Below are positions 50,251 through 61,830 of a DNA stretch of 64,000 nucleotides, one piece after another. The stretch is from Streptomyces sp. NK15101. Its GTDB lineage: Bacteria > Actinomycetota > Actinomycetes > Streptomycetales > Streptomycetaceae. A model generated the notes under the pieces. That model was not told where the DNA came from and searched no databases. It saw only the letters and a program-made list of their open reading frames with translations. Every line of letters starts with the position of its first letter. Within the stretch, counting starts at the first letter, position 1. The stretch lies in the NCBI RefSeq assembly GCF_020400725.1, contig NZ_JAINVG010000004.1:1-64000 (forward strand), read 5' to 3'. The translations under genes and the position numbers were made by a program.

Positions 50251-52497
50251 TTGTCAACCGAGGAATTTCGGAATGAGCAGAGATTCATCACGGATCTCTA
50301 CGCGCGACTCGACGACCTGAGGGACCAGGCCGAAGCCGCCGTCGAGCAGGCGCTGCGCACCCCCGGGGTCGGCAGCAGCCAGGGGCGGCTCGAACGGGAC
50401 GTGATGGTCGCCGAGCAGTCCGGGCTGCTCGCCGCGCTCAACGCCGGCGAGAGCGGCCTCTGTTTCGGCCGGCTCGTCTTCAAGGACGGCCGCGACCACC
50501 ACATCGGCCGGCTCGGCATCCGCCAGGACGACCCGAACCGCACCCCGCTCGTCGTCGACTGGCGCGCCGAGATCGCCCGCCCCTTCTACCTCGCCACCGG
50601 GTACGAGCCGATGGGGCTCTCCCGCCGCCGGCACATCACCACCAAGGGCCGCGAGGTCGTCTCCCTCCACGACGAGGTCCTCGACCTCGCCGACGCCACC
50701 CGCACCGGCCACGAGAGCCGGGACGCCGACGAGGTGCTGCTCGCCGCGCTCGACGCCGCCCGCACCGGCCGCATGCACGACATCGTGCAGACCATCCAGG
50801 CCGAGCAGGACGCCATCATCCGCTCCCCGCACCGCGGGGTCCTCGTCGTCGAGGGCGGCCCCGGCACCGGCAAGACCGCCGTCGCCCTGCACCGCGCCGC
50901 GTACCTCCTCTACGCGCACCGCGAGCAGCTCGCCAAGCGGGCCGTCCTCATCGTCGGCCCCAACCCCGCCTTCCTCGGCTACATCGGCAACGTCCTGCCC
51001 TCCCTCGGCGAGACCGGCGTCCTCCTCGCCACCCCCGCCGAGCTCTTCCCCGGCGTCCACGCCACCGGCACCGACACCCCGCGCGCCGCCGCCGTCAAGG
51101 GCGCCGCCGCCATGGCCGACGCCCTCGCCGCGGCCGTACGGGACCGCCAGCAGGTCCCCGAGCGCGGCGAACCGCTGATCGTCCCGCACGAGGACGGCGA
51201 CCTGGTCATCGACTGGGACATGGCCCTCGAAGCCCGCCACAAGGCCCGCGAGACCTTCCTCCCGCACAACCTCGCCCGCCCCTACTTCGTCTTCCGCATC
51301 CTCGACGCCCTCGCCGAGCAGCTCGCCGACCGCATCGGCGCCGACCCCTACGGCGGCCCCAACTTCCTCGGCCCCGACGACATCGCCCTGCTCGCCAAGG
51401 GCGTCGCCGCCAACCCCGAGGTCCACGCGGCGATCGACACCCTCTGGCCCGCCCTCACCCCGCAGGAGTTCCTCGCCGACTACCTGGAGGACCCCACACA
51501 CCTCCCCGAGGAGGACATCGAGGCCGTCCGGCGCACCGGCGGTCCCTGGACCCCCGCCGACGTGCCCCTGCTCGACGAGGCCGCCGAACTCCTCGGCGAG
51601 GACGACTCCGCCCTCCGCGCCGCCGAGGAGGCCGAACGGCAGAAGCAGATCCAGTACGCGCAGGGCGTCCTCGACGTCTCCTTCGCCTCCCGCACCTACG
51701 AGTTCGAGGACAAGGAGGAGCTCGACAAGGACGCCTCCGAGGTCCTCTCCGCCCACGACATCATCGACGCCGAACGCTTCGCCGAACGCCACGAGGAGGC
51801 CGACCACCGCACCGCCGCCGAGCGGGCCGCCGCCGACCGCACCTGGGCCTTCGGCCACATCATCGTCGACGAGGCCCAGGAGCTCTCCGCCATGGCCTGG
51901 CGGCTCCTCATGCGCCGCAGCCCCAGCCGCTCCATGACCCTCGTCGGCGACCCCGCCCAGACCGGCGACCCGGCCGGCGTCGGCGCCTGGCAGTCCATCC
52001 TCGGCCCGTACGTCGAGGACCGCTGGGACCACGTCCGCCTCGGCGTCAACTACCGCACCCCCGCCGAGATCATGGCCGTCGCCGCCGAGGCGCGCCGGGC
52101 CGCCGACCCCGGCTTCGAACCGCCCCGCTCGGTGCGCTCCACCGGCGTGGAACCCTGGGACCGGACCGTGGACGACCCGGTGAAGGAGGCCGCCGACGCG
52201 GTCGCCGCCGAACTCCGCGAGGAGGGCCGGATCGCCGTGATCGCCCCGACGGAGTTCCACCCGGGCCTGATCGCGGCGCTCCCCGGCGTCTCGTACGGCC
52301 CGAAGCCCGACCTCACCCGCCCGGTCGTCCTCCTCGACCCCCGCCAGGCGAAGGGCCTCGAATTCGACACGGTCCTCGTGGTCGACCCCGACGGCATCCG
52401 GGAGGGCGCCACGCACGGCGTCAACGACCTGTACGTGGCGCTCACCCGGGCCACTCAGCGGATGGGCGTGATCAGGCCGGCCGTCACGCGGGCCTGA
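50251..52497 (+). CDS. helR: HelR/HelD-like RNA polymerase-associated ATPase (SF1 helicase fold)
   Basis: A 748-residue UvrD/Rep-like protein. A Q-like motif QAEQDAIIR (~183), Walker [10 protein letters not shown] (~202-210), Walker B VDEAQ (539-543), [11 protein letters not shown], and the final VALTRATQR motif VI are all present. The ~110-residue N-terminal coiled region and large insert at ~380-530 are the HelD-type secondary-channel and DNA-channel arms. HelR of Streptomyces removes rifamycins from RNA polymerase and gives resistance; HelD recycles stalled polymerase. I assign HelR tentatively. The start is TTG at 50251 with GGGAG upstream. It overlaps glgB tail-to-tail by 14 bases. Confidence 0.83.
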   Translation: MSTEEFRNEQRFITDLYARLDDLRDQAEAAVEQALRTPGVGSSQGRLERDVMVAEQSGLLAALNAGESGLCFGRLVFKDGRDHHIGRLGIRQDDPNRTPLVVDWRAEIARPFYLATGYEPMGLSRRRHITTKGREVVSLHDEVLDLADATRTGHESRDADEVLLAALDAARTGRMHDIVQTIQAEQDAIIRSPHRGVLVVEGGPGTGKTAVALHRAAYLLYAHREQLAKRAVLIVGPNPAFLGYIGNVLPSLGETGVLLATPAELFPGVHATGTDTPRAAAVKGAAAMADALAAAVRDRQQVPERGEPLIVPHEDGDLVIDWDMALEARHKARETFLPHNLARPYFVFRILDALAEQLADRIGADPYGGPNFLGPDDIALLAKGVAANPEVHAAIDTLWPALTPQEFLADYLEDPTHLPEEDIEAVRRTGGPWTPADVPLLDEAAELLGEDDSALRAAEEAERQKQIQYAQGVLDVSFASRTYEFEDKEELDKDASEVLSAHDIIDAERFAERHEEADHRTAAERAAADRTWAFGHIIVDEAQELSAMAWRLLMRRSPSRSMTLVGDPAQTGDPAGVGAWQSILGPYVEDRWDHVRLGVNYRTPAEIMAVAAEARRAADPGFEPPRSVRSTGVEPWDRTVDDPVKEAADAVAAELREEGRIAVIAPTEFHPGLIAALPGVSYGPKPDLTRPVVLLDPRQAKGLEFDTVLVVDPDGIREGATHGVNDLYVALTRATQRMGVIRPAVTRA

Positions 52498-54715
52498 GCC
52501 AGACCGTCGCCAGCGGCGGCAGCGTCATCCGCACGCTCGCCGAACGGCCGTGACACGGCACCGACTCGGTCTTCACCGGGTCGGTGCCCACCACGTCCGA
52601 GCCGCCGTACCGCGCCGCGTCCGTGTTCAGCACCTCCGTCCAGGCCGCGAACTCCTCCGGCACCCCCAGCCGGTAGTCGTGCCGCACCACCGGCGAGAAG
52701 TTGCAGACCGCGAGCAGCGGCGCACCGAAGCCGTCGTACCGCAGGAACGCGAAGACGTTGTCGTCGGCCGCGTCCCCCACCACCCACTGGAACCCCTCCG
52801 GAGCGGTGTCCCGCTCCCACAGCGAGGGCGTCGCCACGTACACCGTGTTCAGGTCCCGGACGAGATCCCGCACCCCCCGGTGGTCCGCCTCCGCCCCGTA
52901 CGCCGGATCCAGCAGCCACCAGTCCGGCCCGTGGTCGACGGACCACTCGCCGCCCTGCGCGAACTCCTGCCCCATGTACAGCAGCTGCTTGCCCGGGTGC
53001 GCCCACATGAAGCCCAGGTAGGCGCGGTGGTTGGCGCGCTGCTGCCACCAGTCCCCCGGCATCTTCGACACCAGGGACCGCTTGCCGTGCACCACCTCGT
53101 CGTGCGAGATCGGCAGGATGTAGTTCTCGCTGTACGCGTACACCATCGAGAACGTCATCTCGTGGTGGTGGTACTTGCGGTGCACCGGCTCCTTCTGCAT
53201 GTACTCCAGCGAGTCGTGCATCCAGCCCATGTTCCACTTCATGCCGAAGCCCAGACCGCCGAAGCCGCCCGGACCCACCTGGTCCGTCGCCCGCGTCACC
53301 CCGTCCCAGGCGGTCGACTCCTCGGCGAAGGTGACCACGCCGGGGCAGCGGCGGTAGACGGTGGCGTTCATCTCCTGCAGGAAGCGGACCGCGTCCAGGT
53401 TCTCCCGGCCCCCGAACTCGTTCGGCACCCACTCGCCGTGCTCCCGCGAGTAGTCCAGGTAGAGCATCGACGCCACCGCGTCCACCCGGAGGCCGTCGAT
53501 GTGGAACTCCTGGCACCAGTACACGGCGTTCGCCACCAGGAAGTTCCGCACCTCCTTGCGGCCGTAGTCGAACTCCAGGGTCCCCCAGTCGGGGTGGTGC
53601 GAACGGCGCGGGTCCTCGTGCTCGTACAGCGGACGCCCGTCGAACTCCGCCAGCGCCCAGTCGTCCTTCGGGAAGTGCGCCGGCACCCAGTCCATCAGCA
53701 CCCCGATCCCCGCCCGGTGCAGCGAGTCCACCAGGAACCTGAAGTCGTCCGGGGTGCCCAGGCGGGCCGTCGGCGCGTAGAAGCCGGTGACCTGGTAGCC
53801 CCAGGACCCGCCGAAGGGGTGCTCGGTGACCGGCATCAGCTCCACGTGCGTGAAACCGAGGTCACGCACGTACGCGGGCAGCTGCTCGGCCAGCTCGCGG
53901 TAGGTCAGACCCGGCCGCCAGGACGGCAGGTGCACCTCGTACACGGAGATCGGCGCCTCGTGCGGCGGACGCGCCCCGCGCCGCTCCATCCACTCCGCGT
54001 CCTCCCACGTGTGGTGCGAGTCGGTGACGATCGACGCGGTGTTCGGCGGGCACTCCGTGCGGCGGGCCATCGGGTCCGCGCGGAGCGTGTGCGAACCGTC
54101 CGGCCGCGTGATGTCGTACTTGTAGACGGCACCCTCGCCGATCCCCGGCACGAACAGCTCCCACACGCCCGTCGAACCGAGCGAGCGCATCGGCAGCGCC
54201 GTGCCGTCCCAGTGCGTGAAGTCACCCGTGACCCGCACCCCGCGCGCGTTCGGCGCCCACACGGCGAAGCGGGTGCCGGACACGCCCTCGTGGGTCATGG
54301 GGCGGGAGCCGAGCGCCGTCCACAGCTCCTCGTGCCGGCCCTCGCCGATCAGGTGCAGGTCCAGCTCGCCGAGGGAGGGGAGGAACCGGTACGGGTCCTG
54401 GAGCGGCAGCTCGTCCCCGTCGTAGCGGACCCGCAACTCGTACGCGGGCACCTTGCGCAGCAGCGGGACGAACACCGAGAAGAGCCCGTCGCCGTCCTCG
54501 TCCATCACGAGGCGCTTGCCCTTGGTGAGGACGGCGACCTCCTTCGCCCACGGGCGCAGCGCCCTGATGACGACACCGCCCTTCACCGGGTGCGCGCCGA
54601 GCACGGCGTGCGGATCGTGATGCTCCCCGGCGAGCAACCGGGCCCGATCGCCCGGGTCGAGCGCCGGCGCCTTCCGTACGGAGCGGGACGTCTTGCCTGC
54701 GGAGCGGGCGGTCAC
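52484..54715 (-). CDS. glgB: 1,4-alpha-glucan branching enzyme
   Basis: A 743-residue GH13 enzyme that adds alpha-1,6 branches. It has an N-terminal beta domain ~30-130, CBM48 (~150-240, [18 protein letters not shown]), and the catalytic barrel with [18 protein letters not shown] (nucleophile Asp), FAEESTAW (acid Glu) and [13 protein letters not shown]. The C-terminal beta domain ends [11 protein letters not shown] at 54715 has AGGAGG six bases upstream; no similarity lies beyond. Last gene of the trehalose-to-glucan set. It is separated from the maltokinase gene by 468 bases that hold palindromic element B. Confidence 0.96.
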   Translation of the reverse strand: MTARSAGKTSRSVRKAPALDPGDRARLLAGEHHDPHAVLGAHPVKGGVVIRALRPWAKEVAVLTKGKRLVMDEDGDGLFSVFVPLLRKVPAYELRVRYDGDELPLQDPYRFLPSLGELDLHLIGEGRHEELWTALGSRPMTHEGVSGTRFAVWAPNARGVRVTGDFTHWDGTALPMRSLGSTGVWELFVPGIGEGAVYKYDITRPDGSHTLRADPMARRTECPPNTASIVTDSHHTWEDAEWMERRGARPPHEAPISVYEVHLPSWRPGLTYRELAEQLPAYVRDLGFTHVELMPVTEHPFGGSWGYQVTGFYAPTARLGTPDDFRFLVDSLHRAGIGVLMDWVPAHFPKDDWALAEFDGRPLYEHEDPRRSHHPDWGTLEFDYGRKEVRNFLVANAVYWCQEFHIDGLRVDAVASMLYLDYSREHGEWVPNEFGGRENLDAVRFLQEMNATVYRRCPGVVTFAEESTAWDGVTRATDQVGPGGFGGLGFGMKWNMGWMHDSLEYMQKEPVHRKYHHHEMTFSMVYAYSENYILPISHDEVVHGKRSLVSKMPGDWWQQRANHRAYLGFMWAHPGKQLLYMGQEFAQGGEWSVDHGPDWWLLDPAYGAEADHRGVRDLVRDLNTVYVATPSLWERDTAPEGFQWVVGDAADDNVFAFLRYDGFGAPLLAVCNFSPVVRHDYRLGVPEEFAAWTEVLNTDAARYGGSDVVGTDPVKTESVPCHGRSASVRMTLPPLATVWLRPA

Positions 54716-54877
54716 GGGGGTGCCTCCTGGGGGCAGGGGAAGGGGGTACGGGTACGGAACGGTGGTGCGGTGACGGGGGACACTCGGCCGAACGGGGGCG
54801 GGTCCTGCTTTCGCAGGCGGGACCCGGTGCGAGGGCGACGGGGACTGCTCCGAACGAGTCGGACCACCCCTGCGCTC

Positions 54878-55088
54878 CCGTTGTGGGCAGGCGTTCCGCA
54901 AGGGGCGGAACGGGTGGGCACAACGGACGGCGCCCTTGCCGGCGCCCGAGGCTCATGGGCCTGGACCCGCACCCCGTGCACAGCTCCCTGGTGGTGCGGG
55001 TCCGGGCGCGGAACGCGGAGGCGCCGCGAAGGGCGCCGTCCCGTGTGCCCACCCGTCCCGCCCTGCGGGACGATCGCCCACACGGCGG
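54878..55088. repeat. Long extragenic palindromic element, copy B
   Basis: It sits in the 468-base gap between the maltokinase and glgB genes. A small hairpin (54878-54926) is followed by the giant palindrome 54914-55052 (outer ends GTGGGCACAACGG / CCGTGTGCCCAC) and a CGTCCCG/CGGGACG hairpin (55053-55072). It is the inverted copy of element A at 46547-46795. No gene is seen in this gap. Confidence 0.88.
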
Positions 55089-55183
55089 GTGGCGGAGGGG
55101 CGCCGCCCAGCAGGGCGCGGGCCCACACGGAGGCGGTCGGGGGTGGCCGCCCCCGTGGGGGCGGTCGGCACCGGGGCGGAGCC

Positions 55184-56530
55184 TCACGAGGTCGCGAGCC
55201 GTTCGATCGCGGACATGGGGACCGGCAGCCAGTCCGGCCGGTGCCGGGCCTCGTACACGACCTCGTACACCGCCTTGTCCGTCTCGTAGGCGCGGAGGAG
55301 CGCCGGGTCCGCCCGGGGGTCGACCCCCGCCGCCTCCGCGTAGCCCGTGCAGTACGCCGCCCGGCACCGCGCCGCCCAGTCCGGCCTCCAGGGCCGGTGG
55401 GTGCGGGCCGCGTAGTCGAAGGAGCGGAGCATGCCGGCGACGTCGCGGACGGTGGGCTGGGGGCTGCGCCGCTCGTCCAGCGGCTTCGCCGGTTCGCCCT
55501 CGAAGTCGATGACGGCCCAGCCGCCGTCGGAGCCGCGCAGGGTCTGGCCGAGGTGCAGGTCCCCGTGGATGCGCTGGACGACCCCCGTGCCCGGGGCCCC
55601 GCCGGCCGCCGCGAACACGGCCCGCAGGCCCGGTACGTGGGGCAGCAGCGCCGGTACGGCCTGGGCCGCCGCGTGCAGCCGGCGGTCCATCGCGGCGGCC
55701 AGCTGCTCGGTCTCCGAGCGGGCGAGCCGCCGGGTGGGGAGGGCCTTGGCGAGGGCCAGGTGGACCTCGGCCGTCGCGCGGCCGAGGGCCCGCGCCTCGG
55801 CGGTGAACTCCCGCCCGTCGGCGAGGGCGTCGAGGGCGAGCCGCCAGCCGTCCCGGGAGTCCCGCAGATAGGGCTGGAGGACGCCGAGGGTGGAGGCTCC
55901 CGACTCGAACCAGGCGACGGGTGCCGGGACCCGGGCGCAGCCGGCTCCGGCGAGGGCGAGCGGCAGTTCCAGGTCGGGGTTGGCGCCGGGGCTGACGCGC
56001 CGGAAGATCTTCAGGATGAAGGAATCCCCGTAGACGAGCGACGAGTTGGACTGCTCGGCGTCCAGCATGCGCGGGGCCAGGGCCGGGGGCAGTGCCGTGG
56101 TGGCGTGGAAACGGAGGGGCCCCGTGCTCCCCGGGGTGCGCAGCCGCTCGTAGAGGAGGCCGGCGAGCCGCGGGTCGCGCAGCCCTTCGTAGACGGCCCG
56201 TCCGGCGAGCGGCCCCTGCCGGATCCGCCCGATCAGGGCGGGGGCGAGGCGGGGCGGGAGCTGGGTCCGTACGCCCAGGAGCAGTTGGTAGCAGTCGACG
56301 GGCGTCCCGGCCGGGCGGCCCGGCTGTTCGACCCGTACGAGGAGATGGAGGAGTCCGGGCCCGGTGCCGTCCAGGGGCAGCAGCTCGGTGGCCGCGTCCA
56401 GCGTGAATCCGGTGACCCGGCGGCCCTTGCCCGCGAACCAGCGCTGCCGTGGCAGCCATTCGTGGAGCAGGGGGGCGAGGGACGGAAGGAGGGCGTCCGG
56501 GGCCCGGGTGGTGGATGCGGTCTCCGGCAT
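55184..56530 (-). CDS. pep2: Maltokinase (Pep2/Mak)
   Basis: A 448-residue aminoglycoside-phosphotransferase-like kinase making maltose 1-phosphate from maltose and ATP, the donor for GlgE. It has the N-lobe LHEWLPRQRWFAGKGRRVTGF, the catalytic HGDLHLGQTL (Asp in HGDLHLGQ) and the metal-binding DFEGEP. I chose ATG 56530 (AAGGA upstream); an ATG 51 bases further up (MNAYESH) is less likely. Separated from treS by 233 bases that contain two hairpins. Confidence 0.93.
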   Translation of the reverse strand: MPETASTTRAPDALLPSLAPLLHEWLPRQRWFAGKGRRVTGFTLDAATELLPLDGTGPGLLHLLVRVEQPGRPAGTPVDCYQLLLGVRTQLPPRLAPALIGRIRQGPLAGRAVYEGLRDPRLAGLLYERLRTPGSTGPLRFHATTALPPALAPRMLDAEQSNSSLVYGDSFILKIFRRVSPGANPDLELPLALAGAGCARVPAPVAWFESGASTLGVLQPYLRDSRDGWRLALDALADGREFTAEARALGRATAEVHLALAKALPTRRLARSETEQLAAAMDRRLHAAAQAVPALLPHVPGLRAVFAAAGGAPGTGVVQRIHGDLHLGQTLRGSDGGWAVIDFEGEPAKPLDERRSPQPTVRDVAGMLRSFDYAARTHRPWRPDWAARCRAAYCTGYAEAAGVDPRADPALLRAYETDKAVYEVVYEARHRPDWLPVPMSAIERLATS

Positions 56531-56649
56531 GGCATCGCGTCCTTTCCCCGGGGCGCGCAAGTGGCTTTCGTATGCGTTCAAATGCGCAGAGTGTCCCGGA
56601 TGGCGGCTGTGACTGTCCGGATGTGCGGGACGTGTCGGAAAGGGAAGAT

Positions 56650-56680
56650 CCGTACGGGTCCGGCGAGTAGACCCGTATGG
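56650..56680. promoter_or_regulatory. Inverted repeat upstream of maltokinase gene
   Basis: CCGTACGGGTC and GACCCGTATGG (11-base arms, one mismatch) with a 9-base spacer lie 120 bases upstream of the pep2 ATG; a possible operator. Confidence 0.45.
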
Positions 56681-56710
56681 ACCTGAATCGTGTGTCGTTC
56701 ACAGTGCCCA

Positions 56711-56763
56711 GGGTGGGACGGGGGAAACCGCCCCACCCGGTTCGAGCGGGAACTGACTCCCGC

Positions 56764-56765
<2 letters not shown>
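56711..56765 (-). terminator. Tandem hairpins at the treS stop codon
   Basis: Hairpin 1, GAGCGGGA-N6-TCCCGCTC (56744-56765), overlaps the treS TGA. Hairpin 2, GGGTGGGACGG-N6-CCGCCCCACCC (56711-56738, one mismatch), follows. Together they probably end glgE-treS transcription before pep2. Confidence 0.7.
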
Positions 56766-58457
<1,692 letters not shown>

Positions 58458-58461
<4 letters not shown>

Positions 58462-60536
58462 GAGGTGGGTGACCCTCCGGTCTGCGGGGACGGTCGCAGG
58501 ACGAGGACGTGCGCGGGTGCGACACCCGGTTCCAGGCGCACGTAACTGGTCCTGCCCCAGTGATAGGTCTCGCCGGTGAGCTCGTCGCGCACCGGCACGG
58601 TCTCGTGCCAGTCGAGGCCGAGTTCCGGCATGTTCAACGAGACGGAAGCCTCCTGGGTGTGGTGCGGGTCGAGGTTGACGACCACCAGAACGATGTTCGA
58701 ACCCGAGCGCTTCGAATACGCGATCATCTGCGGGTTGTCGACGTCGTGGAAGGTCAGGTTCCGCAGCCGGCGGAGCGCCGGGTGACGGCGCCTGATCCGG
58801 TTCAGGGCGGTGATGAGCGGGGTGATCGTCGCCCCGGCCCGCTCCGCCGACTCCCAGTCCCTGGGCCTCAGTTGGTACTTCTCCGAGTCGAGGTACTCCT
58901 CGCTGCCGTCCCGCAGCGGGGTGTTCTCGCACAGTTCGTACCCGGCGTACATGCCCCAGGAGGGCGAGAGCGTCGCCGCGAGCACCGCCCGCACCTCGAA
59001 CGCGGGCCGGCCGCCCTCCTGGAGGTAGGCGTGCAGGATGTCGGGGGTGTTCACGAAGAAGTTCGGCCGCATCTGCGCGGCCGTCTCCCCGGACAGCTCG
59101 GTGAGGTACTCCGTCAGCTCCTCCTTGGTGTTGCGCCAGGTGAAGTACGTGTACGACTGCTGGAAACCGATCGCGCCGAGCGTCCGCATCATCGCCGGGC
59201 GGGTGAACGCCTCCGCCAGGAAGATCACGTCCGGGTCCGCCCGGTTGATCTCGCCGATCACCCGCTCCCAGAACACCACCGGCTTGGTGTGCGGGTTGTC
59301 CACGCGGAAGATCCGGATGCCGTGGTCCATCCAGAACCGCAGCACCCGCACGGTCTCCGCGACGATCCCGTCCATGTCCTTGTCGAACGCGATCGGATAG
59401 ATGTCCTGGTACTTCTTCGGCGGGTTCTCCGCGTACGCGATCGAACCGTCCGGCCGGTGGTGGAACCACTCCGGGTGCTTCTCCACCCACGGGTGGTCCG
59501 GGGAGCACTGGAGCGCGAAGTCCAGGGCGATCTCCAGCCGCAGCTCCCGGGCCCGCGCCACGAAGGCGTCGAAGTCCTCGAAGGTCCCCAGATCCGGGTG
59601 GAGCGCGTCGTGCCCGCCCTCCGGCGAGCCGATCGCCCACGGCACGCCGACGTCGTTCGGCGCCGCCGACAGGGAGTTGTTCGGTCCCTTGCGGTGGGTC
59701 TCGCCGATCGGGTGCACCGGCGGCAGATAGACCACGTCGAAGCCCATCGCCGCGACCGCCGGGAGCCGCTCGGCCGCCGTGCGGAAGTTCCCCGGCACCG
59801 TGCGCCCCTTGACCTTCCGCACGCCCTCCGAGCGCGGGAAGAACTCGTACCAGGAGCCGAACAGGGCCCGCTCCCGCTCCACCCGCAGCGGCAACGCGGG
59901 GGAGGCGGAGAGCAGTTCGCGCAGCGGGTGGCGGTCCAGGGCCTCGACCACCTGCGGGGCGAGCGCCGCCGCGAGCCGCACCGCCGCCGGACGGGACACG
60001 TCGCGCAGCGCGTCCGCCGCCGCGAGCACGGCCTCCCGGCCGCCGCCCTTCTTCGGGACGCCCTTCGCCGCCCGCTCGTGCAGTTCGGCCCCCTCGGCGA
60101 GGACCAGTTCGGAGTCGATCCCGGCCGGGATCTTGATCCTCGCCGTGTGGCGCCAGGTGGACACCGGGTCGCTCCAGGCCTCCACGGTGTACGTCCACAG
60201 GCCCTCGGCGTCCGGGGTGACCTCGGCACCCCACCGGTCGGTGCCGGGGGCCAGTTCGCGCATCGGGGTCCAGGGGCCGGGCCGGCCCGACGGGCCGCGC
60301 AGCACGACATTGGCGGCGACCGCGTCGTGGCCCTCGCGGAAGACGGTCGCCGTCACCTCGAAGGTCTCTCCGGCCACCGCCTTCGCGGGGCGCCGGCCGC
60401 AGTCGACCAGTGGGCGGACGTCCAGTACGGGAATGCGTCCCATGAGCGGATTCACAGCATCACCTGACGGGTTACGGGGGTGCGGGTGGTGGTGCGCTCT
60501 TTCTAGCTCCGTCGGCGGCCGGCGGGTTGCGGGCAT
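58458..60536 (-). CDS. glgE: Alpha-1,4-glucan:maltose-1-phosphate maltosyltransferase GlgE
   Basis: A 692-residue GH13_3 enzyme that extends alpha-glucan with maltose from maltose 1-phosphate. Catalytic motifs: [11 protein letters not shown] (nucleophile Asp near 410), [11 protein letters not shown] (acid/base Glu) and [10 protein letters not shown] (stabilising Asp). The N-terminal beta domain starts [23 protein letters not shown] chose ATG 60536 (MPATRRPP) because AGGAG lies at ideal spacing and S. coelicolor GlgE1 also starts MPAT; GTG 60455 is an alternative. First gene of the cluster; a terminator separates it from the NmrA gene. Confidence 0.96.
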
Positions 60537-60722
60537 GACGGCTCCTGTCCGCGTTCACTCGGATGGCGGGTCCACAGGGATGAACCGGGATGGAGGAGGG
60601 GCACGGGGAGACGGGGTCGGGGGTTGTACCGCAGGAGCCTTCCCACGGTTGTCGGGTGGGCAATCCGGCGCTTTGTTAACTACTAGGGCGTAGGGACGCG
60701 GGCAAGGACGGGACCCGGACAA

Positions 60723-60758
60723 GAAAAGGGCCCCGCCTTTGTGGGAGGGGCCCTTTTC
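60723..60758 (-). terminator. Intrinsic terminator after the NmrA gene
   Basis: GAAAAGGGCCCC / GGGGCCCTTTTC, a 12-bp perfect stem with a 12-base loop; T-runs flank it on both strands. It separates the NmrA gene from glgE. Confidence 0.9.
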
Positions 60759-60770
60759 TCCGTTCCGGGA

Positions 60771-61712
60771 TCAGTGGCGCGGCGACGCGTCCGGCTCCTC
60801 CGCGTCCGACGACCACACCTGCCAGGGCCGGCGGGCCACCCACTCCTCCACCGGGGCCGGCTCCACGCCGAGGACCTCCGACGACACCCCGTCGTCGTCC
60901 GCCATCAGCAGCGGATCCGCGCCGCTCGCCATGTGGTGGTAGATCCCCGCCACCCCCGCCGCCGTCTCCGGACCGAGCAGCTGCGCCAGGCCCCGCTCGA
61001 ACACGGCCGGATCCAGCTCCTCGTACCGCACCGTCCGGCCGAGCCCCCGCCCGAAGGCCGCCGCCAGCTCACGGCCCGTCAGGGCGCGGTCCGCGCCGAT
61101 GTCGAAGGTCCGGCCCTCCAGGCCCTCCCGGGTGAGCGCCGCGAGCGCCGCCCGTGCCAGGTCCCGGTGCGACAGCCACGCCGTCCGCGCCGCTTCCGGC
61201 AGCGGATAGGCGAGGACCCCCTCGTCGACGAGGGCGGGCCCGTTCCACGGGGAGAACAGGTTGTCCAGGTACACCGGCGGCCGGAGCACGACCAGCGGCA
61301 CCCCGCTGTCCCGCAGCACCCGCTCCGCGAGCCGCCGCGTCTCGAAGGCGGCGACGTCCGTCGGACCCGGCGGGATACGGGTGTTGGCGTTGAACACCAG
61401 CCGTTCCGTGCCCGCCGCCAGGGCGGCCTCCGCGACGTTCCGCGCGTACGCCTCCACCCGCTCCCCGTCGTACACCAGCGGCATCGTGACGAACGCGTGC
61501 GTGGTCCCCGCGAAGAGCCGCCGCACATCGCCCGGGACCCCCAGGTCGCCGGCGACGAAGGAGGCGCCGGGGAGCGGCGGCCGGTCCGCCTCCGGGCGCC
61601 GGGACAGGGCCCGCACCCCGTGGTGGCGCTCGGCGAGGAGACGGGCCACCTCGCCGCCCTGGAAGCCGGTCGCGCCCACGACCGCCACCCGCATCGGAAT
61701 CTCACTGTCCAT
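60771..61712 (-). CDS. NmrA-like NAD(P)-binding protein (atypical SDR)
   Basis: A 313-residue Rossmann protein with MRVAVVGATGFQGGEVARLLAERHHGVRALSRRP (dinucleotide loop GATGFQGG and following Arg pair for NADP), then FVAGDLGVPGD and LVVLRPPVYLDNLF. Members act as quinone or isoflavone-type reductases or as redox sensors. Start at ATG 61712 or ATG 61694. It diverges from an AraC regulator with 118 bases between, so the AraC protein may control it. Confidence 0.87.
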   Translation of the reverse strand: MDSEIPMRVAVVGATGFQGGEVARLLAERHHGVRALSRRPEADRPPLPGASFVAGDLGVPGDVRRLFAGTTHAFVTMPLVYDGERVEAYARNVAEAALAAGTERLVFNANTRIPPGPTDVAAFETRRLAERVLRDSGVPLVVLRPPVYLDNLFSPWNGPALVDEGVLAYPLPEAARTAWLSHRDLARAALAALTREGLEGRTFDIGADRALTGRELAAAFGRGLGRTVRYEELDPAVFERGLAQLLGPETAAGVAGIYHHMASGADPLLMADDDGVSSEVLGVEPAPVEEWVARRPWQVWSSDAEEPDASPRH

Positions 61713-61830
61713 GTGTGTCCAAGGCCCTTCGATAGGCTGTCGCCGCTGCCGTGTCTGCGTCCCTCCAGGCTCGCCGCGGCGGCTTCGGCCGTTCAATTAA
61801 CAAACCGGGGCGGAAGTTGAAGGATCGTCC

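Noticed and set aside
52550..56686. 1378-codon plus-strand frame opposite glgB and the maltokinase gene, and a ~720-codon minus frame opposite the helR-like gene
   Set aside because: The opposite strands encode full, motif-complete enzymes. The long antisense frames are GC-content artefacts without homologous motifs.
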